Counted from the first letter of the stretch, positions 46,324 through 54,568 are shown. The stretch: 64,000 nt of DNA from Desulfobacterium sp. (GCA_030145245.1 JAQYWC010000046.1:20139-84138); one strand, 5' to 3'. A program made the numbers and translations. Notes: generated by a model not told the origin, from the letters alone.

Positions 46324-47991
46324 TTAACCGATCCCGGGCCATGAAATAAACGACCAGTAGCCCACCAGGGTCCACAGATAGAGGATGACCATGCAGAGCA
46401 CCCAGAAGGGAACCCCGTATTTCACAAAATCAAACACGTCGAGCATGCGCTCCCCGGTCTCGGGATCCTTGCCCATGCCGAAACAGATGGCGTTGTTGGG
46501 GGTTCCCACCACAAGGCAGTGGGCAAACGAGGAGGAGAAGGCGCAGGCAAGACCGACCTTCCACGCATGGACCCCGGTGAGGGTGGCCATGGGCAGCACC
46601 ACGGGCCCCAGGGCGGAGACGGTGGCACCATCGCTCATGAAGTTGGTCAGGGTGCCGGTCATGAGGGCGACTCCCAGGGGAAGTCCTGCGCCCTGGGTCA
46701 TGAACTCCGGCATGATGGCCACAAACCCCTTGGCCAGCCACAGGGCGCCGCCGGTGAACTTCAAGCCCGCACCCATGGCGCAGGCCGCGGCATAGAGGCC
46801 CACCACATCAAAGGCCACCTCCTGCTGGAGATCCTCCCACACCACGATCCGGGCAAGCATCATACCGAACACGGCCACCAGGGTGGGACCGCCAAGGCCA
46901 TAGTGTTCGCCAAGGATGATCCAGGCGAGGATCATGCAAACGAGGATAAAGGCCATGATCGCTTCCTGGCCGCCGAACTTTGGCAGCAAAGAAACTTCTC
47001 GTTTGACGATCTCGCTGGGGTTCATGTCCGGAACAACAAACTTGGGTTTCAGGACAAGATACATGTATATACCCAGTGTCAGGGACATCACCGGCACAAA
47101 GGGAAGCCCCCGAACCATCCACTGGGCAAAGGATATGGGCGCGCCCATATCAGCAAAATAGCCCATCATCACGGCGTTCCTGCCGCCTGCAGCAGGCGAG
47201 CCCGGGCCCCCGATGTTGCCGGCAAAGGTGAGGCCAAGGAGCAGCAGGATGGCCAGAGCCCTGTCCCGCTCAACACCGTGGGCCTTACAGGTCGCCTTGT
47301 AGATCCCCATGAGTACGGGGATGAGAAGGGCCACCAGGGCATGCTCGGACAAGAATCCCGCACACACGCTCAGGGTGGGAAAGAAGATAAAGCAGAACGC
47401 CTTGGTGCTTTTGATCCGACTGAGAAGAATCAGGCCGATACGCTTGTCAAGCCCGGTCTTTGACACCCCCACGGCCACGGCCAGGATGCCGAAGATGAAA
47501 AAGACCGCATCCTTTAAATAAGCCTTGGCAATGTCGTCGGGTGGCAGGATGCAGAACAGATACATGAGAACCGCCACCATGAGGTCCGTTGCTCCGATGG
47601 AGATCGCCTCCGTGCCCCAGAACAGGGCCGCCACAATGAGGATGCCCACCATCACCTTGGCAAGCTTGGCCGCCTTTTCCGGGCTGACCAGGGTTTCTTC
47701 CACATCCAAAGGAACAGGTTTGTTGTTCGCCACGGCCTTCTGATACCGGGCATAGGCCTTGGGATGGAGCCGTTTGTTCACGGTGTCCATTATGGTCTGA
47801 CAGCCCGTGGAAAGTTTGTACCCGGGCGGCGCCTTTTCCTGGACAAGCTTCATCAGGGTGTTGGGTGCCGGGGAAAATGCCATAAAGAGCATGATAGCAA
47901 GGCCCAGAAGCAAAATACAGGGTTTGTAGCCGGGTCTGTTCTTCCACCAGGCCAGGTTGTCATCGGTGTCGACTAGTGTTTCTGCTCTCAT
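46324..47991 (-). CDS. SLC13/DASS-family anion symporter with extracytoplasmic insert (module 2)
   Basis: A 555-residue transporter. After TM1 (CILLLGLAIMLFMAFSPAPN) comes an unusual hydrophilic insert of about 65 residues, then the standard DASS membrane core. The two substrate motifs are recognisable: GGPGSPAAGGRNAVMMGYF and, in the second half, LTNFMSDGATVSALGP followed by HCLVVGTPNNAI. DASS proteins import sulfate or dicarboxylates with sodium; in a sulfate reducer either fits. AAGGAG precedes ATG 47991, and a sigma-54 promoter lies about 70 bases up. First gene of the transporter-kinase-receiver operon. Confidence 0.88.
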   Translation of the reverse strand: MRAETLVDTDDNLAWWKNRPGYKPCILLLGLAIMLFMAFSPAPNTLMKLVQEKAPPGYKLSTGCQTIMDTVNKRLHPKAYARYQKAVANNKPVPLDVEETLVSPEKAAKLAKVMVGILIVAALFWGTEAISIGATDLMVAVLMYLFCILPPDDIAKAYLKDAVFFIFGILAVAVGVSKTGLDKRIGLILLSRIKSTKAFCFIFFPTLSVCAGFLSEHALVALLIPVLMGIYKATCKAHGVERDRALAILLLLGLTFAGNIGGPGSPAAGGRNAVMMGYFADMGAPISFAQWMVRGLPFVPVMSLTLGIYMYLVLKPKFVVPDMNPSEIVKREVSLLPKFGGQEAIMAFILVCMILAWIILGEHYGLGGPTLVAVFGMMLARIVVWEDLQQEVAFDVVGLYAAACAMGAGLKFTGGALWLAKGFVAIMPEFMTQGAGLPLGVALMTGTLTNFMSDGATVSALGPVVLPMATLTGVHAWKVGLACAFSSSFAHCLVVGTPNNAICFGMGKDPETGERMLDVFDFVKYGVPFWVLCMVILYLWTLVGYWSFISWPGIG

Positions 47992-48060
47992 TTTTTCTCC
48001 TTTTACGATTACCTATTAAAAGCTGTTTTTTTTGTCTCAAGATCGGTTTTATCCCAATTT

Positions 48061-48076
48061 TGCAAGGGGTATGCCA
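48061..48076 (-). promoter_or_regulatory. Sigma-54 promoter of module 2
   Basis: Minus strand TGGCATA-N4-TTGCA: the -12 half is perfect, the -24 half has one change. Transcription would start near 48050, about 58 bases before the transporter ATG. Confidence 0.75.
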
Positions 48077-48285
48077 CCGGGATTCGCAAGCGAAACACCG
48101 TGGAGATACCATTGAATTTACAGCACAATCCCCTGACAACTTTATCTTCCTCGTCCCCAACCGCAACTCAAAGCGATTTTCTGTGTCAGCCTGTTTTACA
48201 ATCTGTAAAATAATCCGGCATCGGAACCGAACCCCGTGGCCATAAAACCGAATAAAGCGCCTTGACCAGACCCCCCTGGCCGTCG

Positions 48286-48301
48286 TGGCACCAAATTTGC
48301 T
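48286..48301 (+). promoter_or_regulatory. Sigma-54 promoter of the 48.4-kb receiver gene
   Basis: TGGCACC-N4-TTGCT, a full consensus match, about 83 bases before the receiver start. It is back to back with the module 2 promoter, 210 bases away, so one enhancer region may serve both. Confidence 0.87.
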
Positions 48302-48383
48302 GATAGAAAAATGAGGAATTAAAGATGTGAATTAACAATGAACCTTCATTGAAGATAAAATAGAAAACAGATAAGGAGGCATG

Positions 48384-48830
48384 ATGCTTGATACACGGCT
48401 ATTGATCGTAGATGACGAAGAGCGTTTCCTGAAGACCACCACCACCCTTCTGGAAAAAAAGGCCTGCGACGTTTTTACCGCCACCAACGGGGAGGACGCC
48501 CTGGCAACCCTGGAAAAACAGCTGATAGACGTGGTGATCCTGGATGTCAAGATGCCGGGCATGGCCGGGGGCGAGGTGTTGCGCAGGATCAAGCAGCAAC
48601 ACCCCCTGGTGGAGGTGATCATGCTCACCGGCCACGCCACCACCGAATCCGCAGTGGAGGGATTGAAGCTCGGGGCCTTTGACTACCTCATGAAACCCTG
48701 TGAAATAGAGATCCTCATCATTAAGGTGCGCGAGGCCCGGGATAAAAAGAGAGCCATGGAAGAGAAGATCAACCAGGCCAAAATCGGCAAGATCATCCGC
48801 CACCCCTCCAGGGTTTTTGATAAAGACTGA
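48384..48830 (+). CDS. Single-domain response regulator with a conserved tail
   Basis: A 148-residue receiver: IVDDEER, phospho-Asp54 in VVILDVKMPGMAG, VIMLTGHAT and Lys in YLMKPCEI. It ends with the tail INQAKIGKIIRHPSRVFDKD, shared with the receiver at 44.0 kb. Two adjacent ATG codons (48381, 48384) follow AAGGAGG; the second has the better spacing. It has its own sigma-54 promoter and terminator, so it is transcribed alone; the nearest kinases are at 44.5 and 49.2 kb. Confidence 0.9.
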   Translation: MLDTRLLIVDDEERFLKTTTTLLEKKACDVFTATNGEDALATLEKQLIDVVILDVKMPGMAGGEVLRRIKQQHPLVEVIMLTGHATTESAVEGLKLGAFDYLMKPCEIEILIIKVREARDKKRAMEEKINQAKIGKIIRHPSRVFDKD

Positions 48831-48893
48831 TCCCCGGCAGCAAATCAGCAGATAGTAGTACTCCATTGACTCCTGTAAAAATGGGTACCACCG

Positions 48894-48922
48894 GGACGGG
48901 CTCCATGCCCGTCCTTTTTTTT
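48894..48922 (+). terminator. Rho-independent terminator
   Basis: GGACGGG (48894-48900) and CCCGTCC (48908-48914), 7-base loop, followed directly by eight T. It ends the single-gene receiver transcript. Between it and the next promoter (to 49154) I see no gene. Confidence 0.9.
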
Positions 48923-49154
48923 ATGGGGTCAGGCTTAGCTTATTAGCTTATTGTCCTTATTATAACTCGCATCACCAAACATTGATCAAACCCGGCTGAC
49001 CAGGATCATTGTAAAATTCCTTTTTACGCTTTGTAAAAACAGCTGACAATCCTCCCTTAAAAATCGTCAACTCCATTACCCAGATCCAGGGCAAAAAGGA
49101 TAAGACACGCATCAATAAACCTTTTCAGCTTTTCCTCAAACACTCCGCACTGTT

Positions 49155-49170
49155 TGGCACCGCCCTTGCA
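49155..49170 (+). promoter_or_regulatory. Sigma-54 promoter of module 3
   Basis: TGGCACC-N4-TTGCA, a full consensus match, about 63 bases before the kinase start at 49233. Confidence 0.88.
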
Positions 49171-49232
49171 ATTCACAGTTTCAGAAGTTGAGCAAACAAC
49201 CTTTACACCCCTTAATAAATGGAGTCATTGCC

Positions 49233-50930
49233 GTGAACACAGACTATCCAAACACCATAAAAAGAATGCTTGTTTTCCGTGTTCTCATGCTTCCCATGGT
49301 TCTCCTGCTCCTGGTCTGTGCCACCATTGTTTTCTACTTCACCACCTACTCCAGCCGCCAGGTGAAAAACGAACTCATGAGAATCGCCGTTGACCACAGA
49401 AACCTCATTGACGTTTTTTTAAAGGAAAAGAGCGCTACCCTGAAGTTCATCATCGCATCCAACGATTTTGATATCATATCGGACAACCCATCCCTGAACG
49501 AGCTGTTCAAGAACCTCCAGACCCAGTCAAAGGCGTTTGTGGACCTGGGGGCGTTTGATGCCAAAGGCAACCACCTGGCCTATGCCGGGCCCTACGATCT
49601 TGCCGGCAAGAATTACGCAGACACCCCCTGGTTCCGGCAGGTACAGGAGAAGGGGTTCTACATCTCCGACGAGTTCCTGGGGTTCAGGAACATCCCCCAC
49701 TTCATCATCGCGGTCAAGCGGGTCTCCAAAGAGAAAACCTGGTATATAAGGGCCACCATCGACACCTATTTTTTCAATGATCTCGTGGAGAACATCCGGA
49801 TCGGCCGGACCGGTGAGGCCTATATCGTCAACAACAGCGGGATCTTCCAGACCCGGCGCAGGTCGGGCGGACGGCTCATGGAACAGGATCCCCAGTTCAG
49901 CCTCTACGCCATCGACGAACACCGGGGCACCTCCTTCTGCGCAGGGGGCAGGTTCAACGTTCAATACCTCTACAGCGCTGTCCCCCTGCAGGAGACCGGG
50001 TGGATCCTGGTGGTTCGCCAGGCCGCAACAGATGCCTTTGCTCCCCTTGCGGTATACGCCCTTGTGTCGGTTCTCATCATCCTGGGAGGCGGGGCGGCCG
50101 TGGCCGTCACCGGCTATATCATGGCGTCCAACATGGCCAACCGCCTGAGGATCGCCGATGCTGAAAAACGGGAGATGAAGACCCAGCTGATCATCGCAGG
50201 CAAGCTTGCCGAGGTGGGCGAGATGAGCACCGGCATCGCCCATGAGATCAACAACCCCCTCCAGGTGATGAAGGCGGAGCTGGCCCTCATCGACGAGCTG
50301 ATCTCCGAGGTTGAGGAAACCCTGGACGATAACGCCCTGGAAACCCTGGACCAGCTCAAGGATTCAACCGACCAGATCGCGATTCAGATAAAAAGATGCG
50401 CCACCATCACCCAGGGCCTGCTCAACTTTGCCAGAAAATCAGACAACAAAATCACCCTGCTGAAACTCCAGGAACTCCTTCCCCAGATCGTCCATATGGT
50501 GGACCAGCGGGCACGGCTGGAAAACATCCGCATCCTCCATGAGATCGACCCGGATCTTCCCCCGATCATGAGCGACGCCAACCAGCTCCAGCAGGTGTTC
50601 CTCAACCTTCTCAACAACGCCATCCACGCCCTCCAGGGAAGATCCACAGGCGAGATCCGCATCAAAAGCATACGGGAGGGATCGGACCTTACCACCACCG
50701 TGGCCGACAACGGATGCGGCTTCACCAGGGAGGAGATGGAGAAAGCGTTCCTGCCGTTTTTCACCACCAAACCCGTAGGCCAGGGAACGGGCCTGGGGTT
50801 GAGCACGGTCTACGGCATCGTCAAAGGACTCGGCGGGGATGTAACCCTCACAAGCGAGCTCAACCAGGGCTCGGTGTTTACCATCCGTCTGCCCATGCCC
50901 CAAGAGAACCCAAGCCAGGTAACGGCTTAA
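49233..50930 (+). CDS. Cache-type membrane sensor histidine kinase (module 3)
   Basis: A 565-residue kinase. It begins at GTG 49233, with GGAG 8 bases upstream; a TTG at 49188 lies too close to the sigma-54 promoter to be the start. TM1 (VLMLPMVLLLLVCATIVFYF), dCache-like sensor with the shared signature AYAGPYDLAGKNY...WF and DEFLGFRNIPHFIIAVK, TM2 (YALVSVLIILGGGAAVAVTG), HisKA with His337 (GIAHEINNPLQV; the same number as module 2), HATPase (NLLNNAIHA, DNGCGF, GTGLGLST). First gene of an operon with the CBS receiver and the second SLC13 transporter. Confidence 0.9.
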   Translation: MNTDYPNTIKRMLVFRVLMLPMVLLLLVCATIVFYFTTYSSRQVKNELMRIAVDHRNLIDVFLKEKSATLKFIIASNDFDIISDNPSLNELFKNLQTQSKAFVDLGAFDAKGNHLAYAGPYDLAGKNYADTPWFRQVQEKGFYISDEFLGFRNIPHFIIAVKRVSKEKTWYIRATIDTYFFNDLVENIRIGRTGEAYIVNNSGIFQTRRRSGGRLMEQDPQFSLYAIDEHRGTSFCAGGRFNVQYLYSAVPLQETGWILVVRQAATDAFAPLAVYALVSVLIILGGGAAVAVTGYIMASNMANRLRIADAEKREMKTQLIIAGKLAEVGEMSTGIAHEINNPLQVMKAELALIDELISEVEETLDDNALETLDQLKDSTDQIAIQIKRCATITQGLLNFARKSDNKITLLKLQELLPQIVHMVDQRARLENIRILHEIDPDLPPIMSDANQLQQVFLNLLNNAIHALQGRSTGEIRIKSIREGSDLTTTVADNGCGFTREEMEKAFLPFFTTKPVGQGTGLGLSTVYGIVKGLGGDVTLTSELNQGSVFTIRLPMPQENPSQVTA

Positions 50931-50980
50931 AGATAAAAAGCAAATTAACAAAAACCGAAAATGAAAGGAGACCCCTGACA

Positions 50981-51883
50981 ATGTCCAGACAGATAAAGGT
51001 GTTGATGGTGGATGATGAGGAGCGATTCCGTAAGACAACATCAACCCTGCTTAAAAAAAGAGGCTTTGCCACCACCATCGCCGCAAGCGGTGAAGAGGCC
51101 ATCGTCATCATTAAAGAGAAGCCCCAGGACGTGGTGATCCTGGACATCATGATGGACGGCATGGACGGCCATGAAGCCCTGGCCGAAATCAAGCGCATCG
51201 CCCCGGACACCGAGGTGATCATGCTCACGGGCCACGGCACCCCGGATTCAGCCATCAAGGCCCTGGTACGGGAGGCGTTTGACTACCTGAACAAACCCTG
51301 CGACATCGACCTTCTGGCCATGAAGATCAAGGATGCCTTCACCTCAAAGACCATCGGTGAAAAGCAGCAGGACAAAAAGGCCCGGGACATCATGCTCAGC
51401 ATCGGGGACTACACCACGGTGACCACGGACGCAACGCTGAAGGAAGCCATGGAGAAACTCATGGATTCCTTCCGGGGCTCCATTGCAAGCTCCAAGCTCA
51501 TGGAGACGGGCCACCGGTCGCTGCTGATCTTTAGCAAGACCAACAAACCCGTGGGCATCCTCTCCATCATGGACCTGCTTCAAGCGGTCAGGCCCGCCTA
51601 TCTCTCCGCGCCCAAGCCCTCCATGGCGGACAGCGTCCAGTACTCGTCCATGTTCTGGGACGGCATGTTCTTCACCCAGACAAAGGCCCTGGCCGACAAA
51701 AAAGTAGCGGATCTCATGAGCGACACCCCGCCTGTGATCAGTGAGAATACCAACCTCATGGAGGTGGCCGACCTCATGGTCACCACGGGCCTGAGACGCC
51801 TCATCGTCACAAAGGACGAACGGGTGACCGGCATGATCAGGGAACAGGATCTCTTTTTCGAAATGGCCAAAATCATCCTGTAG
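50981..51883 (+). CDS. Receiver-CBS fusion response regulator (module 3)
   Basis: A 301-residue protein. The receiver (1-125) has VDDEER, phospho-Asp55 in VVILDIMMDGMDG and Lys in YLNKPCDI. Residues about 145-301 are a pair of CBS domains (around DYTTVTTDATLKEAMEKL, ADLMSDTPPVISENT and GMIREQDLFF), separated by about 60 residues with a hydrophobic patch (YSSMFWDGMFF). CBS pairs bind AMP, ATP or SAM, so the regulator may combine the kinase signal with the adenylate state of the cell. AAAGGAG lies 10 bases before the ATG. Located between the kinase and the SLC13 transporter genes. Confidence 0.88.
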   Translation: MSRQIKVLMVDDEERFRKTTSTLLKKRGFATTIAASGEEAIVIIKEKPQDVVILDIMMDGMDGHEALAEIKRIAPDTEVIMLTGHGTPDSAIKALVREAFDYLNKPCDIDLLAMKIKDAFTSKTIGEKQQDKKARDIMLSIGDYTTVTTDATLKEAMEKLMDSFRGSIASSKLMETGHRSLLIFSKTNKPVGILSIMDLLQAVRPAYLSAPKPSMADSVQYSSMFWDGMFFTQTKALADKKVADLMSDTPPVISENTNLMEVADLMVTTGLRRLIVTKDERVTGMIREQDLFFEMAKIIL

Positions 51884-51937
51884 ATCCAGGGAGCCATTGC
51901 CATCAGACAGAACATTTACAATTGACAGAGGATAAAA

Positions 51938-53791
51938 ATGACACAGCAAACCAAAAAGAAAGTCACCGGATACGATAAGTATGTGGATTGGAAACTCTTC
52001 ATATTTCCCGTTATCATCTGCACCCTGATCCTGTTGATGCCCACCCCCAAGAGCATCAAGGATGTCGGCACGGAATACGGGGTCGGCCCCAAGGCCGTTG
52101 TCAGCCATCTCACCCAGGAACTGTTCAGCCAGGAACCATCGGATGTCAGCCAGTGGCAGCTCCTGACGGCCAAGATGATGGAGCGGAACATGCAGATGGG
52201 CGCCATGGCCAAGTCACGATTCTTAAAGAGAAACGAAAAGTGGTGCAAGAAGTACAAAATCACCGTGGATGCCACAAACCTTGCCAAGGCAAGAAACTAT
52301 ATTGAGGAAAACTTCACGGACGACGCCTTCCAGACCACCATGATGGAGTGTTTGAAGCTCAGGCGGGACACCCTCGCCTACGACGATCTCACAGGCAAGG
52401 ATAAAAAAACCGCAGACAAACGAAGCTGGCACATTAAGGTGGCCCTGGCCACCATGTTCTTTGTGGTGTTCTGCTTTGTCACCGAGTGCATCCCCCTTCC
52501 CGGCGTCGCCTTCTGCATCGGACTGATCCTGGTGTTCACAAGCGTGGTGTCAAGGAAACAGGTGGCCATGCTCTACTGGAGCGATGCCTGCTGGTTCATC
52601 ATGGGAAGTTTGATGTTTGCCGTGGCCTTTGTCAAGACAGGGGTAGATAAACGGGTCTGCCTCATGATCTTCAAGCGCCTGGCTGTGCCCAACGTGCGCT
52701 GGATCACCCTGATCTTCGTTGTCCTGATCGCGCCCCTGGCCGCCTTTATCTCCGACCACGCCCTGGCCGCCATGTTCCTGCCCATCGGTATCCTGCTCTA
52801 CCAGAACAGCCTGACCAAGGAGGTGCCTGAAGATCCCGAGCTTGCCAAGATGCTCATGATCGCCATTGCCATGGCCTGCAACATCGGCGGGTTCGGTGCC
52901 CCGTCTGGCGGTGCCAGGAACGTTATCATGATGACCTATCTTGAGGATATGTTCGGGTTCGACATCGGCTATTTCCAATGGGTCAGCTATGCCATGCCCT
53001 TTGTTGTCTGCATGATGCCCCTCACCTGGATCGCCCTCAACTGGCGGTTCAAGCCCATCATCACCGACCTCACCCCTGCCATGGACCATCTCAAGCGGGA
53101 GATCGACAAGATGGGTTCCTGGAACCGCCACCAGATCATCGCTCTCATCATCTTCCTCGTCATGCTCTACGGCTGGTTCACCGAAAAGATCTTCTATAAC
53201 ATGGGGATCTACCCCATGCGCCTCGGCATCGGCGTCATCGCCGTTGCAGGTGCCGTGGCCTACCTCCTCTTTGGTATCGTCAACTGGCGGGATTACCAGG
53301 AAAAAGTCGACTGGGGCGTTGTATGGCTCTATGCCGGTGCCATCATCTTCGGCCGCACCCTTGACAGTACCGGTGCCGCCTACTGGATGGCCAGAAGTGT
53401 CATCGACACCCTGGCCCCCCTTGGAATGGATTCCGGAGTTCCCCTGATGCTTGTCAACAACGGTCTTACGGCCGTTCTCACCAACCTCATGGCAGACGGT
53501 CCCGCCGCCGCGGCCGTCGGCCCCATCTCCCTCAACATGGCTGGGCTTGTCCATCCAGGGACAACGTTTTTGCCCTTTATCGCCATGAGTACAGCGGCCG
53601 CATCCTCATTTGCCTACTGCCTCATCATTGGAACACCTCCGAACGCCATTGTCTACGCCAGCGGCTACCTTGAGCCCAAAGATTACTTCAAGGTCGGTGT
53701 CGTCATGTGGGTGGCAGCCAATGTCGTTCTGATTCTTTTAACCACCGTATACTGGGGATTCAGGGGATTTGGCGGCCTGCCCGGCTTCTAA
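51938..53791 (+). CDS. SLC13/DASS-family anion symporter with large extracytoplasmic insert (module 3)
   Basis: A 617-residue transporter, longer than usual (about 470). TM1 (LFIFPVIICTLILLMPTP) is followed by a hydrophilic insert of about 120 residues, largely helical and charged, before the DASS core starts near residue 165. The substrate motifs are ACNIGGFGAPSGGARNVIMM and LTNLMADGPAAAAVGP followed by CLIIGTPPNAIVYA. Both SLC13 proteins of the window have Arg-Asn in the first motif (GGRNAVMM and GGARNVIMM), which suggests a common ligand. Substrate candidates are sulfate or a dicarboxylate. Module 3, downstream of the receiver-CBS gene. Confidence 0.88.
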   Translation: MTQQTKKKVTGYDKYVDWKLFIFPVIICTLILLMPTPKSIKDVGTEYGVGPKAVVSHLTQELFSQEPSDVSQWQLLTAKMMERNMQMGAMAKSRFLKRNEKWCKKYKITVDATNLAKARNYIEENFTDDAFQTTMMECLKLRRDTLAYDDLTGKDKKTADKRSWHIKVALATMFFVVFCFVTECIPLPGVAFCIGLILVFTSVVSRKQVAMLYWSDACWFIMGSLMFAVAFVKTGVDKRVCLMIFKRLAVPNVRWITLIFVVLIAPLAAFISDHALAAMFLPIGILLYQNSLTKEVPEDPELAKMLMIAIAMACNIGGFGAPSGGARNVIMMTYLEDMFGFDIGYFQWVSYAMPFVVCMMPLTWIALNWRFKPIITDLTPAMDHLKREIDKMGSWNRHQIIALIIFLVMLYGWFTEKIFYNMGIYPMRLGIGVIAVAGAVAYLLFGIVNWRDYQEKVDWGVVWLYAGAIIFGRTLDSTGAAYWMARSVIDTLAPLGMDSGVPLMLVNNGLTAVLTNLMADGPAAAAVGPISLNMAGLVHPGTTFLPFIAMSTAAASSFAYCLIIGTPPNAIVYASGYLEPKDYFKVGVVMWVAANVVLILLTTVYWGFRGFGGLPGF

Positions 53792-53816
53792 ACGACCCCA
53801 CCCAGCGGTAAAACCA

Positions 53817-53843
53817 CCGGGCAGGTCCATGGGGCCTGCCCGG
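53817..53843 (+). terminator. Strong intercistronic hairpin after the SLC13 gene (module 3)
   Basis: CCGGGCAGG (53817-53825) pairs with CCTGCCCGG (53835-53843), loop 9, no T tract. It is in the same position relative to the transporter gene as the hairpin at 46265-46300. Confidence 0.6.
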
Positions 53844-53867
53844 CCCACTCCAAACAGGGAGGATCAC

Positions 53868-54029
53868 ATGACACAGAAACAACCCGGAAAAGACCAGGAA
53901 AAAGCAAAAGCAATCACCTATGAGAACGGCCGCTTCTACTTCACAAAAGAGTTGGAGCGAAGGGCCTATTTCTTCATGACAATCTTCATGATGGTGCTGG
54001 GCATCATCACCCATTTTGCCGGACTATAA
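53868..54029 (+). CDS. Small single-TM protein, transporter companion
   Basis: A 53-residue protein starting at ATG 53868, 6 bases after GGGAGG. The first 30 residues are charged (KQPGKDQEKAKAITYENGRF), then one TM (AYFFMTIFMMVLGIITHFAG). I do not recognise it. Lying in the transporter operon, it could be a small regulatory subunit. The good ribosome binding site and the clean TM support it as a real gene. Confidence 0.6.
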   Translation: MTQKQPGKDQEKAKAITYENGRFYFTKELERRAYFFMTIFMMVLGIITHFAGL

Positions 54030-54052
54030 TCGTTGAAAGAGAAGGTGCAACC

Positions 54053-54568
54053 GTGAAATTCTATCTATCCACATTGATCGCCCTGCTCAAGGAACCGGGC
54101 AGCTATTTCCAGGCCTTGCCCCAAACAATGGGCGTAAAAAAGCCCCTGGGCTTTCTGGTCATCTCGGGCCTGATCTCAACCCTGGCGGCCCTTGCCGCCA
54201 ACGGCTCAACCCGGCCCGTGATGGAGGGGGGCATCTATTTTCTCAATGCAACGGGCATGGCAATGGTGGCCGCAGGCTTCGGCTTCATGATCATGACCAT
54301 GTTTATGAAGCAACGGGTGGGCTTTTCCCGGTTTTTCTCCATCTACGCCCTGGCAGCCGGCACCACCGTGCTGGTCGCCTGGCTGCCCTGGTGCGTATGG
54401 ATGGCCGAACCCTGGAAATGGTGGCTCATCGGCACGGGCATGACCCGGAACTTCGGATTCAGGCCCTGGCACGCCGCCGGGCTGATTCTCTCATCAATTC
54501 TGGTGATGGTGATCTTTTTCTACTCATTTCTGCCCGTGATCAACGCACTCAGGACAGCCACAGGATAG
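54053..54568 (+). CDS. Yip1-like membrane protein
   Basis: A 171-residue membrane protein with about four TM segments (for example GFLVISGLISTLAALAANG and MAMVAAGFGFMIMTMFMKQ). The layout (short cytoplasmic start with LLKEPGSYFQALPQ, then TMs) resembles the bacterial Yip1 family, whose function is not known. It starts at GTG 54053 with GAGAAGG upstream. Last gene of module 3, 23 bases after the small TM protein. Confidence 0.6.
   Translation: MKFYLSTLIALLKEPGSYFQALPQTMGVKKPLGFLVISGLISTLAALAANGSTRPVMEGGIYFLNATGMAMVAAGFGFMIMTMFMKQRVGFSRFFSIYALAAGTTVLVAWLPWCVWMAEPWKWWLIGTGMTRNFGFRPWHAAGLILSSILVMVIFFYSFLPVINALRTATG

Noticed and set aside
46519..47463. A 314-residue open frame on the plus strand opposite the SLC13 gene
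   Set aside because: Its sequence is rich in His, Gly and Gln with no domain, and it mirrors the codon pattern of the transporter on the other strand.
52550..53554. A 334-residue open frame on the minus strand opposite the second SLC13 gene
   Set aside because: Low-complexity Asp/Gly/His-rich product without a ribosome binding site; shadow of the transporter gene. The same applies to the minus-strand frames inside 23.2-25.3 kb.
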